DNA of 64,000 nt from Marivita sp051859345 (GTDB lineage: Bacteria > Pseudomonadota > Alphaproteobacteria > Rhodobacterales > Rhodobacteraceae), in assembly GCF_051859345.1 (NCBI RefSeq), contig NZ_JBHYFV010000002.1, forward strand, positions 192,838 through 256,837, read 5' to 3'. The stretch's first letter is position 1. Every line of letters begins with the position of its first letter. The notes beneath the pieces were generated by a model. That model was not told the origin of the DNA. It searched no databases and saw only the letters and a list, made by a program, of their open reading frames with translations. Positions 56,067 through 64,000 of the stretch are shown here, one piece after another. A program made the translations under genes and the position numbers.

Positions 56067-58778
56067 ATGCTGGGATTAGGGAAAGTCGCGCGCAAGGTGT
56101 TCGGAACGCCGAATGACCGCAAGATAAAGGCGACGCGCCCGCTGGTCGAAAAGATCAACGCGCTGGAACCGGAGTTCGAGAAACTGAGCGATGCGCAGAT
56201 TCTTGAGAAATCGGCCGAGTTCAAGGCGCGCCATACCAACGGTGAGTCGCTTGACGATCTGCTGCCCGAGGCGTTTGCCAATTGCCGCGAGGCCGCAAAG
56301 CGGGCGCTGGGGCTGCGTGCCTTTGATGTGCAGTTGATGGGCGGGATTTTCCTGCATCAGGGCAACATCTCGGAAATGAAGACGGGTGAAGGCAAGACGC
56401 TTGTGGCGACTTTCCCTGCCTATCTGAACGCGCTGACGGGGCGCGGTGTGCATATCGTGACGGTCAACGACTACCTTGCCAAGCGCGACAGCGAATGGAT
56501 GAGCAAGGTGTACGGCGCGCTTGGTCTGACCACCGGCGTGGTCTATCCGCGCCAACCCGACGACGAAAAGCAGGCGGCCTATGCCAGCGACATCACCTAT
56601 GCGACGAACAACGAACTGGGGTTCGATTACCTGCGCGACAACATGAAGTCCGAACTGAACCAGATGTATCAGCGCGACCATTTCTTCGCGATTGTGGACG
56701 AGGTGGATTCCATTCTTGTCGATGAGGCGCGCACACCGCTGATCATTTCGGGTCCGGCGCAGGACCGCAGCGAACTTTATGTCTCTATCGACAAGATCAT
56801 TCCGTCCCTGACGGAAGAGCATTACACCATTGACGAAAAAACCCGCAACGTGACCTTCACCGACGAAGGCAACGAGTTTCTGGAGCAGACGCTGCACGAA
56901 CTGGGTCAGCTTCCCGAAGATCAATCGCTTTATGATCCCGAGAGCACCACGCTTATTCACCATGTGAACCAGGGTCTGCGCGCGCACAAGCTTTTCCAGC
57001 GCGACAAGGATTACATCGTGCGTGACGGTGAGGTGGTGTTGATCGACGAATTCACCGGGCGGATGATGGCGGGACGTCGCCTTTCGGAAGGTCTGCATCA
57101 GGCCATCGAAGCCAAGGAAGACTGCAAGATCCAGCCCGAGAACGTCACGTTGGCCAGTGTGACCTTCCAGAACTATTTCCGGCTTTATGAAAAGCTGTCG
57201 GGCATGACAGGGACAGCCGTGACCGAGGCTGCGGAATTCGCCGAGATTTACGGGCTGGGTGTGGTCGAAGTGCCGACCAACCGCGAAATCACGCGGATTG
57301 ACGAAGACGACAAGGTCTATCGCACGGCGCAGGAAAAATACGACGCCATCGTCGCCGAGATCAAGAAGTCGCATGCCGATGGGCAGCCGGTTCTGGTTGG
57401 CACCACGTCGATTGAAAAGTCCGAAATGCTGAGTCAGTTGCTGACCAAGGCAGAGCTGAAGCACAATGTTCTGAACGCGCGTCAGCACGAGCAGGAAGCG
57501 CAGATCATCGCGGATGCAGGCAAGCTGGGCGCGATTACCATCGCCACCAACATGGCCGGACGCGGCACCGACATCAAACTGGGTGGCAATGTCGATCTAC
57601 AGATCATGGATGCCATCGAGGCCAATCCAGAAGGCGACCCGGAAGAGATCCGCAAGAGGATCGAAGCGGAACACGATTCAGACGAACAGGCCGTGAAAGA
57701 CGCCGGAGGTCTGTACGTTCTGGCCACCGAGCGGCACGAAAGCCGCCGCATCGACAACCAGTTGCGCGGCCGGTCCGGCCGTCAGGGGGATCCGGGGCGG
57801 TCATCGTTTTTCCTGAGCCTGGATGACGACCTGATGCGCATCTTCGGGTCCGAGCGTCTGGACAAGGTTCTGTCGACGCTGGGTATGAAAGAAGGCGAAG
57901 CGATCATTCACCCTTGGGTGAACAAGTCGCTTGAGCGCGCACAGGCCAAGGTCGAGGGCCGCAACTTTGACATCCGCAAGCAATTGCTGAAATTCGACGA
58001 CGTGATGAACGACCAGCGGAAGGTCATCTTTAGCCAGCGTCGCGAAATCATGGAAGCCAAGGACCTTTCGGAAATCGCGCAGGACATGCGGCATCAGGTG
58101 ATCGACGATCTGGTGGACACCTACATTCCGCCCAAGTCCTATGCGGATCAGTGGAACACCCAGGGGCTGCATGACGCGATCAAGGAGCTTGTCGGGTTTG
58201 ATGCGCCTGTTGTGGAATGGGGTGACGAGGAAGGTGTGGACGCCGAAGTGATCCGCGAACGCCTTGAGGAAACCTCGGATGCACATATGACGGAAAAGGC
58301 CGAAGCGTTTGGCCCGGATACGATGCGCCAGATCGAAAAGCAGGTTCTGCTTCAGACCATCGACGGCAAATGGCGCGAACATCTGCTGACGCTTGAACAT
58401 CTGCGGTCGGTTGTCGGTTTTCGGGGCTATGCGCAGCGCGATCCATTGAACGAATACAAGTCCGAGGCGTTCCAGCTTTTTGAATCGATGCTGGACAGCC
58501 TGCGGGAAGACGTGACCAAGCAGCTTGGCCAGGTGCGTCCGATGACGGAAGACGAACAGAAGGCGATGTTGCAACAGCTTGCCGCGCAGCAGGCCTCCAT
58601 GACCCGTACCGCCGAAGCAGCGACACCGCAGGAAGGTCCGGCCATGGGACACCCGGAGGCCGCAGCGGACGGGTTTGACGAGAACGATCCGACGACATGG
58701 GGCAATCCCGGACGGAACGATCTTTGCCCCTGCGGGTCAGGCAAGAAGTTCAAGCATTGCCATGGGCGGCTGACGTAA
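56067..58778 (+). CDS. secA: Preprotein translocase ATPase SecA
   Basis: 903 residues from the ATG at 56067. The motor drives unfolded preproteins through SecYEG. NBD1 has Walker A KTGEGKT (105-111) and DEVDSIL (about 212-218), and GGNVDLQIMD lies near the second motor domain, where IATNMAGRGTDIKLGG and NQLRGRSGRQGDPGRSSFFLS form the helicase motifs. The C-terminus keeps the SecB/zinc-binding tail CPCGSGKKFKHCHG. No degenerate motif; full-length and the only secA copy in the window. Confidence 0.99.
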   Translation: MLGLGKVARKVFGTPNDRKIKATRPLVEKINALEPEFEKLSDAQILEKSAEFKARHTNGESLDDLLPEAFANCREAAKRALGLRAFDVQLMGGIFLHQGNISEMKTGEGKTLVATFPAYLNALTGRGVHIVTVNDYLAKRDSEWMSKVYGALGLTTGVVYPRQPDDEKQAAYASDITYATNNELGFDYLRDNMKSELNQMYQRDHFFAIVDEVDSILVDEARTPLIISGPAQDRSELYVSIDKIIPSLTEEHYTIDEKTRNVTFTDEGNEFLEQTLHELGQLPEDQSLYDPESTTLIHHVNQGLRAHKLFQRDKDYIVRDGEVVLIDEFTGRMMAGRRLSEGLHQAIEAKEDCKIQPENVTLASVTFQNYFRLYEKLSGMTGTAVTEAAEFAEIYGLGVVEVPTNREITRIDEDDKVYRTAQEKYDAIVAEIKKSHADGQPVLVGTTSIEKSEMLSQLLTKAELKHNVLNARQHEQEAQIIADAGKLGAITIATNMAGRGTDIKLGGNVDLQIMDAIEANPEGDPEEIRKRIEAEHDSDEQAVKDAGGLYVLATERHESRRIDNQLRGRSGRQGDPGRSSFFLSLDDDLMRIFGSERLDKVLSTLGMKEGEAIIHPWVNKSLERAQAKVEGRNFDIRKQLLKFDDVMNDQRKVIFSQRREIMEAKDLSEIAQDMRHQVIDDLVDTYIPPKSYADQWNTQGLHDAIKELVGFDAPVVEWGDEEGVDAEVIRERLEETSDAHMTEKAEAFGPDTMRQIEKQVLLQTIDGKWREHLLTLEHLRSVVGFRGYAQRDPLNEYKSEAFQLFESMLDSLREDVTKQLGQVRPMTEDEQKAMLQQLAAQQASMTRTAEAATPQEGPAMGHPEAAADGFDENDPTTWGNPGRNDLCPCGSGKKFKHCHGRLT

Positions 58779-58884
58779 GGCGGATTGGTCACAAAGCCGA
58801 CGCAAAGTGACCAAACCGGTGCCCTAGCCGCACCCAAATCCTCTGGCAGACAGACCGGTGCAGGACACGCATCGGGAGTCTGCC

Positions 58885-59850
58885 ATGGACCGCAAATCAT
58901 CCATTCGTATCGCCGCCGTCACGGTTGTGGCCGCGCTCGGAATTGGCGCGGGGATGCAGTATTACTGGCCGGGTGAATCCACGCCGGACACGGCCCAGGC
59001 ACCGCTGGTTCTGTCGGATGTGCAGGAAGTGTCGTCGTCGCCGCGTGCGCAGATCCCCATGGATGCGCCGGTGACCGCGTCTTTGCCCACCTCGATCGTC
59101 AGCATCGCGGCTTTGAAAGGTGAAGAGCCGGAAATCGTTGTCCCGATGGCCCCCGCCGAGAGCGGCTTTGACTGCGACATCGACATGACCGCCACCCCGA
59201 TCGCCGGGGCGATGATATCGGTCACGCTCAACGCACCTTGCCATGGCAGCGAACGGGTCACCTTGCACCACAACGGGCTGATGTTCACCGATCTGATGCA
59301 GCCTGATGGCACATTGTCGGTGGATGTTCCTGCGCTGAATGAGACCGCATTGGTCATCGCATCTTTCCTGGATGGCGGTGGTGCTGTGGCAACGGCAGAG
59401 GTCACATCCGTGCCGTTTTATGACCGCGTGGTTCTGCAATGGCGCGGCAATTCCGGCCTGCAACTGCACGCCCGTGAATTTGACGCGCAATACTTTACCG
59501 CAGGTCACATCTGGCAGGGTTCGGTTTCGGACGTGACGCGGGCAGCAAAAGGACAGGGCGGGTTCTTGACCACGCTTGGCTCGACCGACGCGCCGGATGC
59601 CTTGCTGGCCGAGGTCTACACCTTTCCCACGGGCATGACCGACACGTCGGGGACCGTGGCCCTGACGGTCGAGGCAGAGATCCTTGCGTCGAACTGCAAC
59701 ACCAGTGTCGAGGCGCAAACGCTTGAAATTCGCAACGGAAAAGACCTCATGTCCAAGGAACTGACGATTGACGTTCCGGGATGCGACGCTGTTGGTGATT
59801 TCTTGCTGTTGAAAAATCTCGTCGAAGACCTGACAATCGCCGCAAAATAA
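58885..59850 (+). CDS. Single-pass exported protein of unknown function
   Basis: 321 residues from the ATG at 58885, with GGGAG upstream. One N-terminal signal anchor, SSIRIAAVTVVAALGIGAGM (about 4-23), a linker, then a beta-rich periplasmic region with a conserved-looking FDCDIDMTATPIAGAMISVT near residue 90 and C-terminal pair of Cys. Relatives are sometimes called 'translocase' merely because of the neighbouring secA; no such motif is visible. It is followed by the PstS-OmpA fusion at 25 bp, so the two are probably co-transcribed. Confidence 0.7.
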   Translation: MDRKSSIRIAAVTVVAALGIGAGMQYYWPGESTPDTAQAPLVLSDVQEVSSSPRAQIPMDAPVTASLPTSIVSIAALKGEEPEIVVPMAPAESGFDCDIDMTATPIAGAMISVTLNAPCHGSERVTLHHNGLMFTDLMQPDGTLSVDVPALNETALVIASFLDGGGAVATAEVTSVPFYDRVVLQWRGNSGLQLHAREFDAQYFTAGHIWQGSVSDVTRAAKGQGGFLTTLGSTDAPDALLAEVYTFPTGMTDTSGTVALTVEAEILASNCNTSVEAQTLEIRNGKDLMSKELTIDVPGCDAVGDFLLLKNLVEDLTIAAK

Positions 59851-59875
59851 GCGGGCGGTTCAAAGGCGCTTTTAC

Positions 59876-61435
59876 ATGAAACATCTTTGTGCGGCGCTTT
59901 GGGCCGCACTTTTCCTTTTCGTTACCGGTGTTTCGGCATGGGCAGACGACGTGACCCTGCGGTCGCGCGATGGCGCAATCGAGCTTTCTGGCACCTTGCT
60001 TGGTTTTGACGGGGAGTTTTACCGGGTTCAGACGCAATATGGTGAACTGACGGTTGATGGCTCTGGTGTGCTGTGCGAGGGGCCAGGATGCCCGTCGCTG
60101 ACCAATTATGTGGCTGAGGTGTCGATTTCGGGCTCTTCAACCGTGGGTGAGGTTCTGATGCCCGCGCTGGTCGAAGGGTTTGCCCTTCAAAACGGGTTGA
60201 AGGCCGAGCGGATCAAGGAAGACAACACCCATTTCGAATATGTGCTGTCCGAAACAGAGGGTGGATCGCCGGTTGGTCGGTTCCATTTCCGCGTGTCGAG
60301 TACGGATGAAGGTTTTGCCGATCTGTTGGCGGACGAGGCCGATCTTGTGATGGCGCTGCGCGAAATCCGACCTGGAGAACTGGCGCTGGCGGCAGAGGTC
60401 GGGTTGGGGCGGTTGGACGATGTGAACCGAAGCCGTGTTCTTGCGCTTGATGCGATGACGGTGATCGTGTCGCCGATGAACCCTGTGTCCGCGCTTTCGG
60501 TGTCGGACCTTGCGCGCATCCTGTCGGGTGAGATCGACAATTGGCGCACCTTGGGCGGAGAGGATGCGCCGATTTCGATCCATATGCGGGATGCACAATC
60601 CGGGATCGCCCAAGCGGTTGAGGATCGGGTTCTGAGACAAGCGCGGATGTCGCTGGCAGACGGTGTGCACCGACATCCGACAAACACGGCACTGGCGCAG
60701 GCCGTTGCAGAGGATCAACTTGCCATCGGGGTGGCCAGCTATTCCGAGATCGGCAACAGCAAGGTGCTGGCTCTGTCCGGACCTTGCGGGTTTCAGTTGC
60801 GGGCCAATCGGCTGACGATCAAGACCGAGGATTATCCGCTGACGGCGCCGATGTTCCTGTATATTCCGGCGCGGCGTCTGCCCAAGCTGGTGCGCGAGTT
60901 CCTGGCTTATACCCGCACAGGCCCGGCCCAGATCATCACCCGGCGCGCCGGGTTTGTGGATCAGGCCCCCGAAGAGATTTCGTTGAATGCTCAGGGAGAC
61001 CGCTTTGCCAACGCGATCCGCGTCGCGGAGGGTGAGGACGGGTTGGGATCCCTGAAGCGGATGATGGACACGCTGGCCCCGCTGCGCCGCTTGTCGACCT
61101 CGTTTCGGTTCGAAGCGGGGGCGGCGCGGCTGGACGCGCAATCGCGGTCGAACGTGCAGCAATTGGCGCATGCGATCGAAGCCGGCGTTTACGACGGTCG
61201 GCAGTTGGTGTTTGTCGGGTTTTCGGATGGCGCAGGCCCGGCAGATGGGAACCTTCGGATAGCCCAACAGCGCGCGCAGGTTGTGAAGCAGGCCATTGAA
61301 ACAACGGTCGAGGCATCAAGCCTGTCACAGCTTGTGCTGGCCACGGATGCGTTCGGAGAGGCGATGCCGATGGCCTGTGACGACACAAGATGGGGCCGAC
61401 AGGTGAACCGCCGGGTCGAGATTTGGGTGCGGTAA
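59876..61435 (+). CDS. PstS-like solute-binding domain fused to an OmpA domain
   Basis: 519 residues. Signal peptide LCAALWAALFLFVTGVSAWA (4-23). A small N-terminal domain (25 to about 75) is followed by a phosphate-binding-protein-like fold (about 80-345; VSISGSSTVGEVLMPALVEGF, LARILSGEIDNWRTLGGEDAPI, QLAIGVASYSEIGN). After a linker, an OmpA/MotB peptidoglycan-binding domain (about 400-519) has STSFRFEAGAARLDAQSRSN, LVFVGFSDG and NRRVEIWVR. It is predicted to be periplasmic and anchored to peptidoglycan, binding a small anion or glycan; the ligand is not known. It is convergent with radC. Confidence 0.82.
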   Translation: MKHLCAALWAALFLFVTGVSAWADDVTLRSRDGAIELSGTLLGFDGEFYRVQTQYGELTVDGSGVLCEGPGCPSLTNYVAEVSISGSSTVGEVLMPALVEGFALQNGLKAERIKEDNTHFEYVLSETEGGSPVGRFHFRVSSTDEGFADLLADEADLVMALREIRPGELALAAEVGLGRLDDVNRSRVLALDAMTVIVSPMNPVSALSVSDLARILSGEIDNWRTLGGEDAPISIHMRDAQSGIAQAVEDRVLRQARMSLADGVHRHPTNTALAQAVAEDQLAIGVASYSEIGNSKVLALSGPCGFQLRANRLTIKTEDYPLTAPMFLYIPARRLPKLVREFLAYTRTGPAQIITRRAGFVDQAPEEISLNAQGDRFANAIRVAEGEDGLGSLKRMMDTLAPLRRLSTSFRFEAGAARLDAQSRSNVQQLAHAIEAGVYDGRQLVFVGFSDGAGPADGNLRIAQQRAQVVKQAIETTVEASSLSQLVLATDAFGEAMPMACDDTRWGRQVNRRVEIWVR

Positions 61436-61442
61436 TTCGGGG

Positions 61443-62186
61443 TTAGAGGTAGCCTTCGGATTTGAAGCTGACTTCTTTGGATTTTCCGATGATCAGGTGA
61501 TCGTGGATCGTGACCCCTACCGCATCGCAGGCGCGGGCGATTTCTTCGGTCATGGTGATGTCGGCAGTCGATGGCGTGGGATCACCCGAGGGGTGGTTGT
61601 GTACAAGGATGAGCGCCGACGCGTTCAGATCCAGCGCACGTTTGATCACCTCGCGCGGGTAGACCGGGACATGATCGACGGTGCCCTTGGCCTGGATCTC
61701 ATCCGCGATCAGCACGTTCTTGCGGTCAAGGAACAGGATGCGGAACTGTTCGGTTTCGCGATGGGACATGGTCACGCGGCAATAGTCGAGAAGTGCGTTC
61801 CAGCTTGAGATCACCGGGCGCTTCAGAACGCGGGCCTGTGACAGGCGATGGGTTGCCGCCTCGATCAGTTTGAGGTCAAGCGCCACTTCGGGACCAACGC
61901 CATCAACCTCTTTCAGGCGTTCGATGGGGGCGGAAATCACGCGGTTGAAGTCACCGAATGTTGTGATCAAGCGGTTGGCGATAGGTTTCACGTCGCCGTT
62001 CTTGAGCGCCCGGAACAAAAGCAATTCCAGCAATTCGTAATCCGGGAGCGGTTCGGCCCCACCGATCAGAAAACGGTCGCGCAGGCGTTTGCGATGGCCC
62101 CTGATATAGGACGGCACAGACGGTTTCAGCGGCGCGGGTGCCGCCGCTTCGAACAGGGACGGTTGTGAGGAGTGCGAAAGTGCCAT
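61443..62186 (-). CDS. radC: RadC family JAB-domain protein
   Basis: 247 residues. The N-terminal part has helix-hairpin-helix features (LKEVDGVGPEVALDLKLIEA, 91-110), and the C-terminal JAB1/MPN-like metal site is LVHNHPSGDPTPSTADI (194-210) with His196, His198 and Asp209, preceded by GTVDHVPVYPREVIKRAL. RadC was once thought to act in recombination; the biochemical function of the JAB domain is unresolved. ATG at 62186. Confidence 0.93.
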   Translation of the reverse strand: MALSHSSQPSLFEAAAPAPLKPSVPSYIRGHRKRLRDRFLIGGAEPLPDYELLELLLFRALKNGDVKPIANRLITTFGDFNRVISAPIERLKEVDGVGPEVALDLKLIEAATHRLSQARVLKRPVISSWNALLDYCRVTMSHRETEQFRILFLDRKNVLIADEIQAKGTVDHVPVYPREVIKRALDLNASALILVHNHPSGDPTPSTADITMTEEIARACDAVGVTIHDHLIIGKSKEVSFKSEGYL

Positions 62187-62223
62187 GCGGCAATCATGGG
62201 CGCAAAACGCTTAATGAATCGCT

Positions 62224-62249
62224 AACGGCCCCACGCAGGCGGGGCCGTT
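62224..62249 (-). terminator. Stem-loop immediately after dnaJ
   Basis: AACGGCCCC / GGGGCCGTT, 9 perfect base pairs with an 8-nt loop, directly downstream of the dnaJ stop. No T-tract on the minus strand, so termination is uncertain. Confidence 0.4.
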
Positions 62250-62252
62250 GTC

Positions 62253-63407
62253 TTAGCCTTTCATGGAATCCCAAAAGCCTTTGACAGATTTGAAAAAGCT
62301 CTTTGATTCCGGGTTGTTGTCTTCGCTCAGTTCTTCGAATTCGCGCAGCAGATCTTTCTGTTTCGACGTCAGATTGACCGGCGTTTCCACCGCGAGTTCG
62401 ATGAACATGTCGCCCTGCCCCGCGCCGCGCAAGGCGGGCATGCCTTTGGCGCGCAGACGCATCTGGCGGCCCGATTGGCTGCCGCCAGGGATGGCGACAC
62501 GGCTGCGGCCGCCGTCGATGGTGGGGACTTCGATATTACCGCCAAGCGCCGCGACGGTCATCGACACGGGAACGCGGCAATGCAGGTGGACGCCATCACG
62601 TTCGAAGAGGTCGTGCTGTATCACGTCAATGAAGATGTAGAGATCGCCCGGAGGTCCGCCACGCAGACCGGCTTCGCCTTCACCAGCAAGGCGGATGCGG
62701 GTTCCGGTTTCCACACCTTTGGGAATGTTCACCGACAGCGCGCGGTCCTTGTGGACACGGCCCGCGCCGGCGCATTCCTTACAGGGATTTTTGATCGTCT
62801 GACCAAGGCCCGAACAGGTCGGGCAGGTCCGTTCGACGGTAAAGAAGCCTTGGGTTGCACGGACCTTGCCCATGCCCGAACAGGTCGGACAGGTTGTCGG
62901 TTCCGCGCCGCCTTCGGCACCGGAGCCCGAGCACGATCCACACTGAACCGATGTTGGCACCTGAATGGTCTTCTGCATGCCGGTATAGGCGTCTTCAAGC
63001 GTCACGCGCAGATTGTAGCGCAGATCCGCCCCGCGCGAGGCGCGTTGACGTCCGCCGCCGCGCTGGCCACCCATGAAATCGCCGAACAGGTCGTCGAACA
63101 CGTCAGAAAACGCACTGGCAAAGTCGCCTTGCCCCTGTGCACCGCCAAAGCCGCCAGGCCGGCCGCCGCCACCCATGCCGCCTTCGAAGGCCGCATGACC
63201 GTAGCGGTCATAGGCTGCTTTCTTGTCGGCGTCCTTGAGGACCTCGTACGCCTCGTTCGCTTCTTTGAACTGGTCTTCGGCCTTGGGATTGTCCGCATTG
63301 CGATCCGGGTGCAGCTCTTTCGCCTTGGAGCGATAGGCTTTCTTGATCTCATCCGCCGAAGCGCCTTTGGACAGGCCGAGCACATCGTAATAGTCACGTT
63401 TGGACAT
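62253..63407 (-). CDS. dnaJ: Chaperone DnaJ (Hsp40)
   Basis: 384 residues from the ATG at 63407 (the preceding ATG is too near to the AGGAGG site). Class I DnaJ: J domain with HPD (33-35), Gly/Phe-rich segment (about 75-110), four zinc-finger repeats (CGSCSGSG, CPTCSGMG, CPTCSGLG, CKECAGAG) and the C-terminal substrate-binding domains. It stimulates DnaK ATPase and delivers unfolded clients. It follows dnaK on the same strand after a 74-bp gap containing a stem-loop. Confidence 0.98.
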   Translation of the reverse strand: MSKRDYYDVLGLSKGASADEIKKAYRSKAKELHPDRNADNPKAEDQFKEANEAYEVLKDADKKAAYDRYGHAAFEGGMGGGGRPGGFGGAQGQGDFASAFSDVFDDLFGDFMGGQRGGGRQRASRGADLRYNLRVTLEDAYTGMQKTIQVPTSVQCGSCSGSGAEGGAEPTTCPTCSGMGKVRATQGFFTVERTCPTCSGLGQTIKNPCKECAGAGRVHKDRALSVNIPKGVETGTRIRLAGEGEAGLRGGPPGDLYIFIDVIQHDLFERDGVHLHCRVPVSMTVAALGGNIEVPTIDGGRSRVAIPGGSQSGRQMRLRAKGMPALRGAGQGDMFIELAVETPVNLTSKQKDLLREFEELSEDNNPESKSFFKSVKGFWDSMKG

Positions 63408-63431
63408 CATGCCCTCCTTCTACGGAACGAA

Positions 63432-63462
63432 AGTGGCCGGCCCGGTGTCCGGACCGGCCACT
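63432..63462 (-). terminator. Stem-loop between dnaK and dnaJ
   Basis: AGTGGCCGGCCCGG (63432-63445) pairs with CCGGACCGGCCACT (63449-63462) with one mismatch and a very short loop. The minus-strand 3' flank has only TTT, so it may reduce or process read-through rather than end transcription. Confidence 0.5.
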
Positions 63463-63484
63463 CATCAGTTCCGCCCAACAAGAG

Positions 63485-64000
63485 TTAGGCGCGCTTGTCT
63501 TCGTCGAGATCTTCGAAATCGGCATCAACGATGGTGTCATCGTCGTCACCGCCCCGATCCGCAGCGGCAGGTTCGGAGTCGCCGTCGTCGGCTTGCGCCT
63601 TGTAGATCGCTTCGCCCAGCTTCATCGCTGCTTCGGTTACGTTCTGGATGCCCGACTTGATCTTGTCGGCGGTGGATTTTTCATCCTCCAGATCATCCTT
63701 GAGCGCCGCAATAGCCAGTTCGATGGCTTCGACCGTCGTTGGATCGACCTTGTCGCCATGTTCTTCCACCGACTTTTCGGTCGAATGGATGAGGCTTTCG
63801 GCCTGGTTGCGGGCCTCGACCATTTCGCGACGTTCCTTGTCGGACTCGGCGTTGGCTTCGGCATCCTGAACCATCTTTTCGATGTCTTCATCGGACAGAC
63901 CACCGGATGCCTGGATCGTGATGTTCTGTTCCTTATTGGTGCCCTTGTCCTTGGCGGACACGGACACGATGCCGTTGGCGTCAATGTCGAACGTCACCTC
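63485..64000 (-). CDS. dnaK: Chaperone DnaK (Hsp70), C-terminal part
   Basis: The last 171 codons of dnaK; the gene continues beyond the right edge. Visible are the end of the substrate-binding beta domain (EVTFDIDANGIVSVSAKDKG), then the helical lid (GLSDEDIEKMVQDAEANAES and ESLIHSTEKSVEEHGDKV) and the acidic tail ending in DDDTIVDADFEDLDEDKRA. These match the Hsp70 family closely. It uses ATP to bind and release hydrophobic peptides, with dnaJ downstream as co-chaperone. Confidence 0.98.
   Translation of the reverse strand, partial: EVTFDIDANGIVSVSAKDKGTNKEQNITIQASGGLSDEDIEKMVQDAEANAESDKERREMVEARNQAESLIHSTEKSVEEHGDKVDPTTVEAIELAIAALKDDLEDEKSTADKIKSGIQNVTEAAMKLGEAIYKAQADDGDSEPAAADRGGDDDDTIVDADFEDLDEDKRA

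Noticed and set aside
56076..57488. 470-codon open frame antisense to secA
   Set aside because: secA is unambiguous on the plus strand; the antisense frame has no domain and no start signals.

Overview
This window is a core-genome segment of an alphaproteobacterium, almost certainly a marine Rhodobacterales (Roseobacter-group) species. The evidence is GC-rich sequence with strong third-position bias, frequent GTG and TTG starts, and an F1-only ATP synthase operon (delta-alpha-gamma-beta-epsilon with no F0 genes). Lineage-typical families also occur: DUF2125, DUF1674/SDHAF4, DUF3035/BamF, and a fused YlxR-YlxQ protein in the nusA operon. No phage, integrase, insertion sequence, CRISPR array, tRNA or rRNA gene was seen. 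Assignments come from reading motifs and gene order; no database search was run.

Layout. 1-5.6 kb: the tail of an unidentified gene, a small H-type lectin gene, then atpHAGDC on the minus strand. 5.8-11 kb: a SAM methyltransferase, gloB, clpA and an M23 peptidase coupled to clpA. 11-15 kb: a MotB/OmpA-like and MotA/ExbB-like pair with a very long coiled coil, then a ChaC-like gamma-glutamylcyclotransferase. 15-20.4 kb: DUF2125, an M20 amidohydrolase, an orphan peptide-type solute-binding protein and a MocR regulator. 20.4-26 kb: both halves of MnmC as divergent genes, an EamA transporter, a soluble-type lytic transglycosylase and dapA.

26-34.6 kb is one long minus-strand run: rsmB, heparinase-like protein, purH, lspA, BamF-like lipoprotein, and an M16 peptidase pair (one catalytic, one without the zinc motif). 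34.7-39.6 kb: SDHAF4-like factor, a small exported protein, dapB, rbfA, a phosphodiester glycosidase-like protein, pmbA/tldE and a CysQ-like phosphatase. 39.7-41.4 kb holds uncharacterised envelope genes, including a membrane-anchored winged-helix protein. 41.6-47.5 kb: tamA-tamB. 47.5-53.1 kb: the translation/transcription operon rimP-nusA-ylxRQ-infB, with its own promoter and a terminator in the leader. 53.2-55.9 kb: a tiny conserved-looking ORF and the ppiC-argJ-mutT operon. 56-64 kb: secA, a single-pass exported protein, a PstS-OmpA fusion, radC, dnaJ and the 3' end of dnaK.

The window serves energy generation, envelope biogenesis (TamAB, LspA, BamF, PpiC, SecA, lytic transglycosylase), proteostasis (ClpA, DnaK/J), lysine and arginine biosynthesis, and ribosome or tRNA maturation. 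No obvious defence or mobile system is present. The best leads are the coiled-coil proton-motor pair, the inner-membrane winged-helix regulator with 21-bp-spaced direct repeats upstream of its operon, the PstS-OmpA fusion, the rimP leader attenuator, the split MnmC, and two tandem-palindrome elements with the same architecture.
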